Shown here: positions 49,622 to 57,910 of the stretch, piece by piece
Layout of the letters: each line of letters opens with the position of its first letter
Position numbering within the stretch: the first letter of the stretch is position 1
Source of the DNA: Williamsia phyllosphaerae
Lineage (GTDB): Bacteria > Actinomycetota > Actinomycetes > Mycobacteriales > Mycobacteriaceae
Direction: 5' to 3'
Assembly: GCF_014635305.1 (NCBI RefSeq)
Contig: NZ_BMCS01000001.1
Span: 744,001-808,000 of the forward strand
DNA length: 64,000 nt
Notes under the pieces: generated by a model
Told to the model about the DNA's origin: nothing
Seen by the model: only the letters and a program-made list of their open reading frames with translations
Database searches by the model: none
Translations under genes and position numbers: made by a program

Positions 49622-50602
49622 TCACGCCACCAACGGCGCGAGCGTCTTGCCCGCGAGCTCGACCACTCCAGGGATGTGTCCGTTCGGCACGAGGTTGATG
49701 GTCACACCGTCGACACCCACGTCGAGTACACGACGCTGGATCTGTTCGGCGACCTCGTCGGGTGAACCGACGAACATCCGGTCGGTGGCCGCGGCTCGCG
49801 CATCGTCGTCGAGGTTGTCATAGTCGACACCGGTCTTGATCAGGTACTCGCGCTGCATCTTCCGGGCGGTGTCGCCGTCCTCGTCGATCATCGTGAACGC
49901 CAGGAAGCTGGTCTCGATGCTGTCCCGGTCGCGGCCCGCTTCCTCGCACCGCTGGGCGAGCGCGTCGAGCTTGCGCGGCAGCTCGCTCGCGTTGCAGATG
50001 ATGTTGAGGTGGTCGGCGTAGCGGGCCGCGAGACCGAAGGTCTTCTTCTCGCCGCCACCACCCAGCATGATCGGGAGGTCGTCGCGAACACGCGGCTCGT
50101 TGAGCGTCGAATGCGCCTGGTACCACTTCCCGTCGACCTCGGGGTGACGGCCGCGCAGCATCGGCTCGATGATCTGCAGCGCCTCGTCGAGGCGTTCGAA
50201 GCGGTCGGTGAAGGTGCCGAACTCGTAGCCCATCTGCTGATGCTCGAGCTCGTACCAGCCCGCGCCGATGGCCAGCACCGCGCGGCCCGCGCTCACCAGG
50301 TCCAGCGTGGTGACGGTCTTGGCCAACATCGCCGGGTTGCGGTAGGTGTTGCCGGTGACCAGCGTCGACAGCTGCACCGACTCGGTGGCCGCGGCGATCG
50401 CGGCCAGCAGCGTGTACGCCTCGAGCATCGGCTCCTCCGGCTTGCCGATACCGGGCAGTTGGTAGAAGTGGTCCATCACCAGGACGGTGTCGAAACCGTT
50501 CGCCTCGGCCTCCCGTGCCTGCGCGAGGACGGTCGGGACGATGTCGGCGGGCGTTCCCGGGTAGGTGAAGTTGGGGATCTGGTAGCCAAGGCGGATGCTC
50601 AT
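49622..50602 (-). CDS. F420-dependent LLM-class oxidoreductase
   Basis: 326 residues, luciferase-like monooxygenase fold in the TIGR03560-type F420 group: GYQIPNF at the start, VMDHFYQLP, LVTGNTYRNPAMLAKTVTTLDLVSAGRAVLAIGAGW, then PIMLGGGGEKKTFGLAARYAD. Such enzymes use deazaflavin F420 to reduce or oxidise organic compounds; the substrate is unknown. The ATG at 50602 lies 7 nt from a -10 element with no ribosome site, so the mRNA is probably leaderless. The promoter has the MerR-type layout, so induction by a small molecule or thiol stress is inferred. Confidence 0.9.
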   Translation of the reverse strand: MSIRLGYQIPNFTYPGTPADIVPTVLAQAREAEANGFDTVLVMDHFYQLPGIGKPEEPMLEAYTLLAAIAAATESVQLSTLVTGNTYRNPAMLAKTVTTLDLVSAGRAVLAIGAGWYELEHQQMGYEFGTFTDRFERLDEALQIIEPMLRGRHPEVDGKWYQAHSTLNEPRVRDDLPIMLGGGGEKKTFGLAARYADHLNIICNASELPRKLDALAQRCEEAGRDRDSIETSFLAFTMIDEDGDTARKMQREYLIKTGVDYDNLDDDARAAATDRMFVGSPDEVAEQIQRRVLDVGVDGVTINLVPNGHIPGVVELAGKTLAPLVA

Positions 50603-50608
50603 GCATCC

Positions 50609-50639
50609 ACGCTAAGTCCTGGAGTGCACTCCAGGGCAA
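50609..50639 (-). promoter_or_regulatory. MerR-type promoter with a palindromic spacer
   Basis: Reading the minus strand: -35 TTGCCC (50639-50634), a 19-bp spacer and -10 TAGCGT (50614-50609). The spacer contains most of the perfect 18-bp palindrome CCTGGAGTGCACTCCAGG (50618-50635). An over-long 19-bp spacer holding a dyad is the hallmark of MerR-activated promoters. No MerR gene is in the window. Confidence 0.7.
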
Positions 50640-50752
50640 GGGTTGGACAGGAGTTCGCCGGGAGGTGGCTCATCCTTTCGGATGGTGCCCAGGCCCGTCA
50701 TTCGTACTTCTGACCGTTTCGTTCGTTTCGTCCGGCGAGAACACTTCGACGC

Positions 50753-51238
50753 ATGGGTTTTCACAAGCCGACCGAGACCGTGCTGGGCGTCGAGGCGGGC
50801 GACCGCAACTGGGCCATCGGGTTCGGCGCGGCGATCGGCGTGGCCATCGGCGCCCTGCTCCCGCTGGTCTGGAACTCGATCGACGACGCCGACTGGGTCC
50901 CCGCGCACGACCTCGTGTCGGCGATCATGTCGGTGGACATCACCGCCATCGCGTTCCTGCGACCCGCCGCGCTCGCGGCGGTCGGCGCCGTCCTGATGTG
51001 GATCTGGGCGGTCACCCAACCACGCCTGACCATCAGCGACGACGAGATCATCTTCGAACACAAGGGATCCGAGCGGGTGATCCGACGCGAGCAGGTGTCG
51101 GGTGCCTACCTCGACGGATCGGCGATCGTGATCGACTCCGCCGACGGCCGCCGTCTGTTCGACGAGGATGTCGAAGGCGCGAAGAAGCGTGCGGGCGAGG
51201 CCTTCCGACGCCACGGGTATCCGTGGGAGTCGCGGTAG
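50753..51238 (+). CDS. Small two-helix membrane protein with a PH-like C-terminal domain
   Basis: 161 residues. Two helices (residues 22-45 and 78-98) are followed by a beta-rich part (LTISDDEIIFEHKGSERVI, AYLDGSAIVIDS) that looks like a bacterial PH/YqeB-type domain, then GEAFRRHGYPW. This arrangement occurs in unstudied actinobacterial proteins. The function is unknown. It is convergent with the SDR gene and bounded by a long terminator. Confidence 0.8.
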   Translation: MGFHKPTETVLGVEAGDRNWAIGFGAAIGVAIGALLPLVWNSIDDADWVPAHDLVSAIMSVDITAIAFLRPAALAAVGAVLMWIWAVTQPRLTISDDEIIFEHKGSERVIRREQVSGAYLDGSAIVIDSADGRRLFDEDVEGAKKRAGEAFRRHGYPWESR

Positions 51239-51249
51239 ATCCGCGGATC

Positions 51250-51288
51250 GTCAGCAGTCTTTCCCGCTGAGCGGGAAAGACTGCTGAC
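51250..51288. terminator. Bidirectional terminator, 18-bp perfect stem
   Basis: GTCAGCAGTCTTTCCCGC pairs perfectly with its complement around a 3-nt loop TGA. It lies 12 nt from the stop codons of both convergent genes. Confidence 0.9.
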
Positions 51289-51299
51289 CTTCAAGCGAC

Positions 51300-52052
51300 T
51301 CAGTGCACCTGCCCGGCGAGCTGGGCCATCATCGCGTCTCGGTTCCCGTTGGTCTCGGAATGACGCAGCGGCTTGACGTTCTCGACGAGGATCTCGCGCA
51401 CCGTCGGATCGGCGTCGATGATCGACACCACCTCGGTGAGGAAATCGTCGAGCGGCATCGCCCAATCGGCCTCCGCCTGTCCCGGCATGAGATCGGTCTG
51501 CACGGCCGGCGGTGCCAGCTCGATCACCTGGATACCGGTGTCGGCCAGCTGGATACGGATCGCATCGGTGAACGCGTGGACGGCCGCCTTGGTGGCGGAA
51601 TAGGTCGGGGTGGCCGCCATCGGGGTGAAGGCCAGGCCGGACGAGACCGTCATGATCGTCGCCTCGGACTTCGCGGCGAAGAACTCGGTGAACGCCCCGA
51701 TGAGCCGGATGGACCCGAGCAGATTGGTGGTCACGACCTCGGCGGCGGTGTCGACGAAGTCGCCGGTGTGGACGTCCTCGGTCTTCATCACCCCGGCCAT
51801 CGCGATGAGGACGTCGAGGTCGCCGAACCTCGCCTGGACGTCGGCGGCGACCGCGGTGATCGAGCCCGGGTCACTGACGTCGAGCTCGACGGTGTGGATA
51901 CCGGGATGCTCCGACGCGATCTCCTCGAGCTTCTCGCGTCGACGTCCGGCGACGATCACCGTGTTCCCCGCGGCGTGGAAGCGCAGGGCCAGTCCGAGTC
52001 CGATCCCGGACGTGCCGCCGGGGATGAACATGGTGTTGCCGGTGGTCTTCAT
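51300..52052 (-). CDS. Short-chain dehydrogenase (DltE-like)
   Basis: 250 residues, classical SDR: PGGTSGIGLGLA cofactor motif, catalytic VSSGLAF and YSATKAA. The closest kind is the DltE/oxidoreductase group; the substrate is unknown. CAGGAG precedes the ATG at 52052; upstream codons have no family sequence. Likely monocistronic: the aminotransferase upstream ends 114 nt away. Confidence 0.9.
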   Translation of the reverse strand: MKTTGNTMFIPGGTSGIGLGLALRFHAAGNTVIVAGRRREKLEEIASEHPGIHTVELDVSDPGSITAVAADVQARFGDLDVLIAMAGVMKTEDVHTGDFVDTAAEVVTTNLLGSIRLIGAFTEFFAAKSEATIMTVSSGLAFTPMAATPTYSATKAAVHAFTDAIRIQLADTGIQVIELAPPAVQTDLMPGQAEADWAMPLDDFLTEVVSIIDADPTVREILVENVKPLRHSETNGNRDAMMAQLAGQVH

Positions 52053-52166
52053 TGGGGACTCCTGGGGGTCGGGCCGTTGTCGGCGCGTGGTGTGAACTCT
52101 TCTCGAGTCCACGCCGCCAGCGCCCGGACAACAAGGACGCCCTCATCCAGGGATCGCCGGTCCGGG

Positions 52167-53387
52167 TCAGGCGCGAATCTGGGCCAGGTAGCGCGAGATC
52201 CGACCGATCGCCTCGGTGAGCGTGGCCACGTCGGGCAGCGTCACCAGCCGGAAGTGGTCGGGATCGAACCAGTTGAAGCCGGTTCCGTGGGTCACCAGGA
52301 TCTTCTCCGCGTGCAGCAGATCGATGACGAACTGCTGGTCGTCGACGATCGGATACACCTCGGGGTCGAGTCGGGGGAAGCAGTACAGCGCGCCCTGCGG
52401 CTTCACACAGCTGACGCCGGGGATCTCGTTGAGCAGACGCCAGGCGGTCATCGACTGCTCGTAGAACCGACCGCCGGGCACGATGAGCTCGTCGATCGAC
52501 TGGTAGCCACCGAGGGCGGTCTGGATCGCGTGCTGGGCGGGGACGTTGGCGCACATGCGCATGTTGGCCAGCAGTTGCAGCCCCTCGAGGAAGTCCTTTG
52601 CGATGTGCTGCGGGCCGGTCACCGCGACCCAGCCGCTGCGGTAACCGCACACCCGGTAGGCCTTTGACAGCCCACTGAAGGTCAGACACAGGACGTCGTC
52701 GCCGGCGAAAGTCGCGGTGTGGTGGTGGACGGCGCCGTCGAACAGGATCTTCTCGTAGATCTCGTCACTCATCAGGACCAGGTCGTGGCGACGGGCGATG
52801 TCGACGAACCCGCGGACGATGTCCTCGCTGTAGACCGCCCCGGTCGGGTTGTTGGGGTTGATGAGCACCAGCGCATGGGTGTCGGGAGTGATCTTCGATT
52901 CGATGTCGGCGAGGTCGGGGTTCCATCCGTTCGACTCGTCACAGCGGTAGTGGACCGGGATGCCGCCGGCGAGGCTGACCGCACCGGTCCACAGCGGGTA
53001 GTCGGGGGCGGGGACGAGGATCTCGTTGCCGACGTCGACGAACGCCTGCAGCACCATGGTGATCAGCTCGCTGACCCCGTTGCCGATGAGGATGTCGCCG
53101 ACGTCGACCGACTTGAGACCACGGGTCTGGTAGTACTGCGCGACCGCGGTGCGCGCCGACATGATGCCGCGGGCGTCGCTGTAGCCCTGCGCGGTGGAGA
53201 TGTTCTCGACGACGTTGTGCAGGATGGCGCTGGGCGCGTCGAACCCGAACGGCGCCGGGTTGCCGATGTTCAGCTTGAGGATGCGGTGCCCCTGGGCCTC
53301 CAGCCGCTCGGCCTCGACGAGGATCGGGCCGCGGACGTCGTAGCGGACGTTCCGGAGTCTCTGCGATTGACGGATCTGGCGTGCCAT
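52167..53387 (-). CDS. Class I aminotransferase (AlaA/AspC-like, Rv0337c type)
   Basis: 406 residues, full-length fold type I PLP enzyme: KLNIGNPAPFGF substrate loop, INPNNPTGAVYS, SDEIYEKILFDG, the PLP lysine in SGLSKAYRVCGYRSGW, and FRLVTLP near the end. It probably makes alanine from pyruvate and glutamate or valine. A short inverted repeat GTAAG-C-CTTAC stands just upstream of the ATG. Confidence 0.92.
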   Translation of the reverse strand: MARQIRQSQRLRNVRYDVRGPILVEAERLEAQGHRILKLNIGNPAPFGFDAPSAILHNVVENISTAQGYSDARGIMSARTAVAQYYQTRGLKSVDVGDILIGNGVSELITMVLQAFVDVGNEILVPAPDYPLWTGAVSLAGGIPVHYRCDESNGWNPDLADIESKITPDTHALVLINPNNPTGAVYSEDIVRGFVDIARRHDLVLMSDEIYEKILFDGAVHHHTATFAGDDVLCLTFSGLSKAYRVCGYRSGWVAVTGPQHIAKDFLEGLQLLANMRMCANVPAQHAIQTALGGYQSIDELIVPGGRFYEQSMTAWRLLNEIPGVSCVKPQGALYCFPRLDPEVYPIVDDQQFVIDLLHAEKILVTHGTGFNWFDPDHFRLVTLPDVATLTEAIGRISRYLAQIRA

Positions 53388-53501
53388 GCGGGTAAGCCTT
53401 ACACATCAGGGCAACCAGATTTCGCGAGCCAGGGACCGACGAGTCCTGGTTCAGATCGCCCCGACCGACGATCGTGGGGTGCGACACAGGAGGTGGACGC
53501 G

Positions 53502-54329
53502 ATGGATCGCGCAGGGTTGGCCGAGTTCCTCACGCGACGTCGGGACGCACTGCAACCGGAGGACGTGGGACTGCCCCGCGGTGCCCGCCGACGGACCACC
53601 GGGTTGCGCCGCGAGGAGGTGGCGCTGCTGGCCGGGATGTCGACCGACTACTACAGCCGCCTCGAGCAGCAACGCGGACCGCACCCGTCGGATCAGATGT
53701 TGGCGGCGATCGCCCGGGCCCTGCACCTGTCGCTGGCCGAGCGCGATCACCTGTTCCTGCTCGCCGGTCAGAACACGCCCCGACGCGCAGCGCGCGGCGA
53801 CCACGTGACCCCGGGCATGATGCGGATCATCGACCGCCTGGGCGACACCCCGGCAATGGTCGTCAACAGCGCGGGCGAGACGTTGCTACAGACCGCACCC
53901 GCGACCGCGCTCCTGGGCGACGAGACCGCCCACACCGGCTTGGCCCGCAGCGTCACCTACCGCTGGTTCACCGACGCCGGCGCCCGGGCCAAGCACCCCG
54001 TCGACGACCACGCGATACACGCTCGGGCGCACACCGCTCGGCTACGGACAGCGGCGACCGCGGAGGGGCCGACCTCTCGGGCCGCCGAGGTCGCCACCGC
54101 GCTGCTCGCGGTGAGCCCCGCGTTCGCCGAGCACTGGAGCAGGCACGACGTGGACACCACGTTGCCCGATCAGCGAAAGCGGCTGCTGCATCCCGAACTC
54201 GGACTGATCGAGGTGCACTGTCAGACACTGCTCGATCCCGACCAGTCGCAATTCCTGTTGGTCTACACCGCCACCCCGGGTAGCGAGAGCCACCAGAAAC
54301 TGGCGATGTTGGCCGCGGTGAGCGGCTGA
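53502..54329 (+). CDS. XRE-family regulator with a MmyB-like ligand domain
   Basis: 275 residues. The N-terminal helix-turn-helix (FLTRRRDALQP, RRTTGLRREEVALLAGMSTDYYSRLEQ; residues 7-52) and the C-terminal PAS-like MmyB domain fit a large actinobacterial family thought to sense fatty acids or small ligands. AGGAGG stands 9 nt before the ATG. It is divergent from the aminotransferase across 114 bp, which may include its operator. Such regulators commonly control an adjacent dehydrogenase; none is obvious here. Confidence 0.9.
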   Translation: MDRAGLAEFLTRRRDALQPEDVGLPRGARRRTTGLRREEVALLAGMSTDYYSRLEQQRGPHPSDQMLAAIARALHLSLAERDHLFLLAGQNTPRRAARGDHVTPGMMRIIDRLGDTPAMVVNSAGETLLQTAPATALLGDETAHTGLARSVTYRWFTDAGARAKHPVDDHAIHARAHTARLRTAATAEGPTSRAAEVATALLAVSPAFAEHWSRHDVDTTLPDQRKRLLHPELGLIEVHCQTLLDPDQSQFLLVYTATPGSESHQKLAMLAAVSG

Positions 54330-54366
54330 GCCAAATGTTCCGCCCGCATTGCTGCGTCCGTGGCGC

Positions 54367-55593
54367 TCAGCGCGTGACGCTCGCGGTCCGCATGGTGGCG
54401 GCGACGGTGAGCGTCGCGGCGAGGACGGCTCCGGATGCGGCGATCGCGGCCAGGCCGAGGACCGTGTGCGCGGCGGTCAGGATGACGACCACCTCGACGA
54501 CGACCACCGCCCACGGCACCACCGCGATACGTGTGCGCTCCCGGGCGATGGCGGCGAGCAGCGCCACCTGCAGGATCGCGAGTGCGCCACCGGTGATCGC
54601 GAACAGCCACAGCAGTCCCGCGACCGGCCGGTAGTCGTCGCCGATGACGACCGGCACCAGCGGACCGCCGATCAGGGCCGCCACCGTCGTCACCCCCGCG
54701 AGCCCGATGAGGACGAGAACACCCGTGCGCAGCGCGCCCGCCGATCGTTGTGCGTCGGCCAGACGCGGGAACAGTACGAGGCCGATGGCCTGGGGCAGCC
54801 AGAACGCCACCTTGCTCGCCACCGTCCCGAGCGCGTAGACGCCCGAATCGTGTTCGCTGAGGACCACTCGGGCGAGCAGCAGGTCCACCGACGTCGCCGA
54901 GATCAACACCAGCTGCACCTGCGAGGCGTGCAGCACCGTGGTCGGGGAGAGTCGTCCGACGGGGGCGTCGGCGGATCGTGGTCCGAGGCCGCGCACACCG
55001 GTCTGCCACCCGACGATGACCACTGCGACCACCGCACCGAGCATCGTCGCGACCAGTGCGTCGGCCGATCCCCCGCCGACGGCCAGCGCGATCAACGGCG
55101 GCACGGTGCGCACGACACCGACCATCCCGATCACCCACGCCAGGCGGTGGAACTGTCCGCGACCCTGCAGGATCCCCTGGCCCACACTGATCAGCACCAG
55201 CAACGGTGCGACCGCCATCGCGGCGGCGGTGGCGGTGAAACCGGTGTGGGCGAACGTCATCACGGGCGCGACGGCGAGCGCGGCGAGTATCGCGACGGCC
55301 ACGGCGGTGACGCCCCCGAGGCGCAACAGTGAGCCGATCGGACGACCCGTCACCACCTCGCGCGCGGCCACCGCCTGCAGCGCGAGCGCGGGGACGCCGA
55401 GAACGAGCGTGGCCTGGAGCAACACCGCGAACTCACCGTAGGAACTCGTCGACAACCATGCGCTGGCCGGCAGGTGCACCAGATAGGCGCAGACGTTGGC
55501 GACCATGCTGCCGACCGCGACCTGGCCCATCGACGACGCCAGCGATCCGCCGGACATCACGCGGGGTCCGCCCGCCCGTTGCCCCGTCGCCAT
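54367..55593 (-). CDS. Polysaccharide flippase-like membrane protein (MATE/Wzx type)
   Basis: 408 residues with about 12-14 helices and few charges. The fold resembles polysaccharide/lipid-linked-sugar flippases (LHLPASAWLSTSSYGEFAVLLQATLVLG near residue 40; PQAIGLVLFPRL near 270). It would move lipid-linked saccharides to the outer membrane face. It is divergent from the membrane protein at 55632 across 38 bp, and together with the nearby GT4 and methyltransferase suggests a polysaccharide module. ATG 55593 (MATGQRAGGPRV). Confidence 0.82.
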   Translation of the reverse strand: MATGQRAGGPRVMSGGSLASSMGQVAVGSMVANVCAYLVHLPASAWLSTSSYGEFAVLLQATLVLGVPALALQAVAAREVVTGRPIGSLLRLGGVTAVAVAILAALAVAPVMTFAHTGFTATAAAMAVAPLLVLISVGQGILQGRGQFHRLAWVIGMVGVVRTVPPLIALAVGGGSADALVATMLGAVVAVVIVGWQTGVRGLGPRSADAPVGRLSPTTVLHASQVQLVLISATSVDLLLARVVLSEHDSGVYALGTVASKVAFWLPQAIGLVLFPRLADAQRSAGALRTGVLVLIGLAGVTTVAALIGGPLVPVVIGDDYRPVAGLLWLFAITGGALAILQVALLAAIARERTRIAVVPWAVVVVEVVVILTAAHTVLGLAAIAASGAVLAATLTVAATMRTASVTR

Positions 55594-55617
55594 GGGGTCG
55601 AGTCTGTCAGTCCCAAC

Positions 55618-55623
55618 TAGTGT
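55618..55623 (+). promoter_or_regulatory. -10 element of a leaderless promoter
   Basis: TAGTGT within ACTAGTGTCG, 8 nt before the ATG at 55632. The same 10-mer ACTAGTGTCG lies 7 nt before the methyltransferase start at 59116. TANNNT so close to the start codon implies that transcription begins at or near the first base of the gene. Confidence 0.55.
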
Positions 55624-55631
55624 CGGTTCCC

Positions 55632-57371
55632 ATGACTCGCGTCCGCAGCCTCGGGACGCTGTGGGCATTCAGCGTCGCGCTGGCCGCGTTGATCCTGGCA
55701 CCGGTGCTGGGCGGGGTGATCGGAGACGGCGAGGCGCTGCTCTACCGCGACGCGGTGTCGACGCCGCGCAGCTTCGTCACCGACACCGCGATGGGGCTGG
55801 GCGAGACCCCGGCCCGCGCCGTCCCGCAGGACTGGCTGCTCGCGCTCGCGAGCCACGCCGTCGACGGCTCGCTCATCGTCGCCGGGCTGACGTTCGGTGC
55901 GCTCGTCCTCGCCGGGGTCGGCTCGGGCCTGCTCGCGCTACGCGTCGTCCCCGCCGCCCGCACCCCGGGCGCGCTGGCCGCGGCCGCCCTCGCCATCTGG
56001 AACCCCTATGTGGCCGAACGTCTTCTGCAGGGTCAGTGGAGCCTTCTCGTGGGCTACGGGGCACTCGGCTGGATCGTCGTCTCGGCGCACCGATGCCTCG
56101 TGGCGCCGACCCGCGGCACCTGGCTGAGCCTGCTCGCGTGGTCGGCGGTCGCCGGTCTCACACCCACCGGATCAGTGCTCGCCGCGTTCGTCGTGCTCGC
56201 GGTGCTGGTGATCCCCGTGCTGTGGAACCCGTCGGCGACCGCGCATGAGGGCGTGTTGCGCGTCATCGGGGCAGCGGCCGTGGTCGTCCTCGCGAGCCTG
56301 CCGTGGCTCGTCGCCTCCGTCCTGACATCCGCGGGCGCGACGTCCGACAGCGCCGCGGTCGACGCGTTCGCCGCGCGCGCCGAGACCGGACTGGGCACGC
56401 TCGGATCGATCGCAGGCCTCGGAGGGATATGGAACGCCGACGCGGTGCCGTCCACCCGCTCCGGCGTCTGGGCGCCGGTGGCGGTCGCCTGTCTGCTTGC
56501 CGTCGTCGCCATCGGCGGCACACAGGCCTGGCGACGGCGACGGCGTATCCCGTTGCTGCCGAACCTCTTCTGGCTCGGGGCGACGACGGTGGTCCTGGTG
56601 GTCCTGGCCGCGACCGGTCCCGGCCGTGCGGTGCTCGGGTGGATCGTCGACACCGTTCCGGGCGCCGGGCTGCTCCGCGACACCCAGAAGTGGGTCGCGC
56701 TGCTGGTGCCGTTCTACGCGGTGTCCGCGGCCTTCGCGGTCCAGGCCATCGGCCGGTGGGTGCCCCGTGGGTTGGCCGCGGTCGTCGCGATCGGGCTGAT
56801 CGCGCTCCCCCTGCCCGACCTCGCGTGGGGGGTCGGCGGATCGATCGAGACCGTCGCCTACCCGCGTGACTGGTCGGCCGTCGCCGACATCGTGCCCGCG
56901 GACGAGGGTGACGTCGCCGTCGTCCCGGCCGGGACGAACCGGCGCTACGCCTTCACCGGTGGCGTCGTGTCGCTCGATCCGGCGGCCCGGATGCTGCGCG
57001 CCCCCGTGGTGACCACCGGCGAGTTGAGCGTCGGAGGCACGACGGTCGACCGCCCGGACCGTTCCCGGGCCACCGAGGTGGCCGACGTCCTCGACCGCGG
57101 GGAGCCGTCTGACCGCCTCGCCGAACTCGGGGTCGGGTGGGTGCTCGTCGAGGACGGATCCACACCGGCGACGGTGAGCGGCCTCGCTGTCGCCTTCCGC
57201 GGGCCGACACTCACGCTGTACCGGGTGCCCGCCCCCGACGTGGTCCGGGCGTCGGCCGGCGACCGCGCCGTGTCGTGGACCGCGCACGGGATCTGGCTCG
57301 GGATCATCGTGCTCGGATTTCTCGGAGCGGCCATCGGGGCCGGGCGCCGACTGGTGCAATGGGTCGCGTGA
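55632..57371 (+). CDS. Multi-pass membrane protein, Rv0226c-like
   Basis: 579 residues: about 12 helices, a long membrane-embedded N-terminal part (residues 8-420), then a soluble domain (residues 440-545, VADIVPADEGDVAVVPAG) and a last helix. The topology is that of GT-C-like or flippase-type envelope proteins. It is followed by a coupled SnoaL-like gene (GTGA overlap). In M. tuberculosis Rv0226c neighbours Rv0225 (GT) and Rv0227c, as here. Its chemical role is unknown. Confidence 0.85.
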   Translation: MTRVRSLGTLWAFSVALAALILAPVLGGVIGDGEALLYRDAVSTPRSFVTDTAMGLGETPARAVPQDWLLALASHAVDGSLIVAGLTFGALVLAGVGSGLLALRVVPAARTPGALAAAALAIWNPYVAERLLQGQWSLLVGYGALGWIVVSAHRCLVAPTRGTWLSLLAWSAVAGLTPTGSVLAAFVVLAVLVIPVLWNPSATAHEGVLRVIGAAAVVVLASLPWLVASVLTSAGATSDSAAVDAFAARAETGLGTLGSIAGLGGIWNADAVPSTRSGVWAPVAVACLLAVVAIGGTQAWRRRRRIPLLPNLFWLGATTVVLVVLAATGPGRAVLGWIVDTVPGAGLLRDTQKWVALLVPFYAVSAAFAVQAIGRWVPRGLAAVVAIGLIALPLPDLAWGVGGSIETVAYPRDWSAVADIVPADEGDVAVVPAGTNRRYAFTGGVVSLDPAARMLRAPVVTTGELSVGGTTVDRPDRSRATEVADVLDRGEPSDRLAELGVGWVLVEDGSTPATVSGLAVAFRGPTLTLYRVPAPDVVRASAGDRAVSWTAHGIWLGIIVLGFLGAAIGAGRRLVQWVA

Positions 57372-57910
57372 CCGCAGACATCGCCGAGACCCTGCAGAGC
57401 ATCGCCGACGCCGCCGAGATCCGCGCGCTGAAGTACCGCTATCTGCGCACCCTCGACACCAAGCGGTGGGACGAGTTCACCGCGACCCTGACCGAGGACG
57501 TCACCGGTGAGTACGGGGCGTCGTTGAGTTTTTCCGACCGCGACACCCTGGTGACGTTCATGCGGACGTCGCTGGGCACCGCCGACATCATCACCGAGCA
57601 CCACGTGGGGCACCCGGAGATCGAGGTCACGGGCGACACCGCCACCGGTCGCTGGTATCTGCAGGACCGGGTGATCGCGCCGGGCGCCCAGTTCATGCTG
57701 TTCGGGGCCGCGATCTACGCCGACACCTACCGGCGCACACCGGAGGGGTGGCGGATCAGTTCGACCGGGTACGAGCGGACCTACGAGGCGACGGTGTCGC
57801 TGGCCGACGTGCCCAGCTTCGCGCTGTCCACCGGACCGGCGATCCACCTGCCCGAGACGGCCGCGGACGCCACCAGCGCGACGGCGTCGGCGGTCGCCGA
57901 CCACGAGTAG
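57368..57910 (+). CDS. SnoaL-like (NTF2-fold) protein
   Basis: 180 residues. The fold is clear: DAAEIRALKYRYLRTLDTKRWDEFTATLTEDV, HHVGHPEIEVTGDTATGRWYLQD, and YADTYRRTPEGWRIS. Such small alpha+beta barrels are hydratases, isomerases or binding modules. No active site can be assigned. The GTG at 57368 overlaps the stop of the upstream gene (GTGA). The last 130 nt overlap the convergent GT4 gene; the tail after SLADVPSFAL is Ala/Ser/Thr-rich and disordered. Confidence 0.85.
   Translation: MTADIAETLQSIADAAEIRALKYRYLRTLDTKRWDEFTATLTEDVTGEYGASLSFSDRDTLVTFMRTSLGTADIITEHHVGHPEIEVTGDTATGRWYLQDRVIAPGAQFMLFGAAIYADTYRRTPEGWRISSTGYERTYEATVSLADVPSFALSTGPAIHLPETAADATSATASAVADHE

Noticed and set aside
53392-53402. 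GTAAG-C-CTTAC as another TetR operator
   Set aside because: Half-sites are in the opposite order and 1 bp apart, unlike CTTAC-N6-GTAAG; it may only be promoter sequence.
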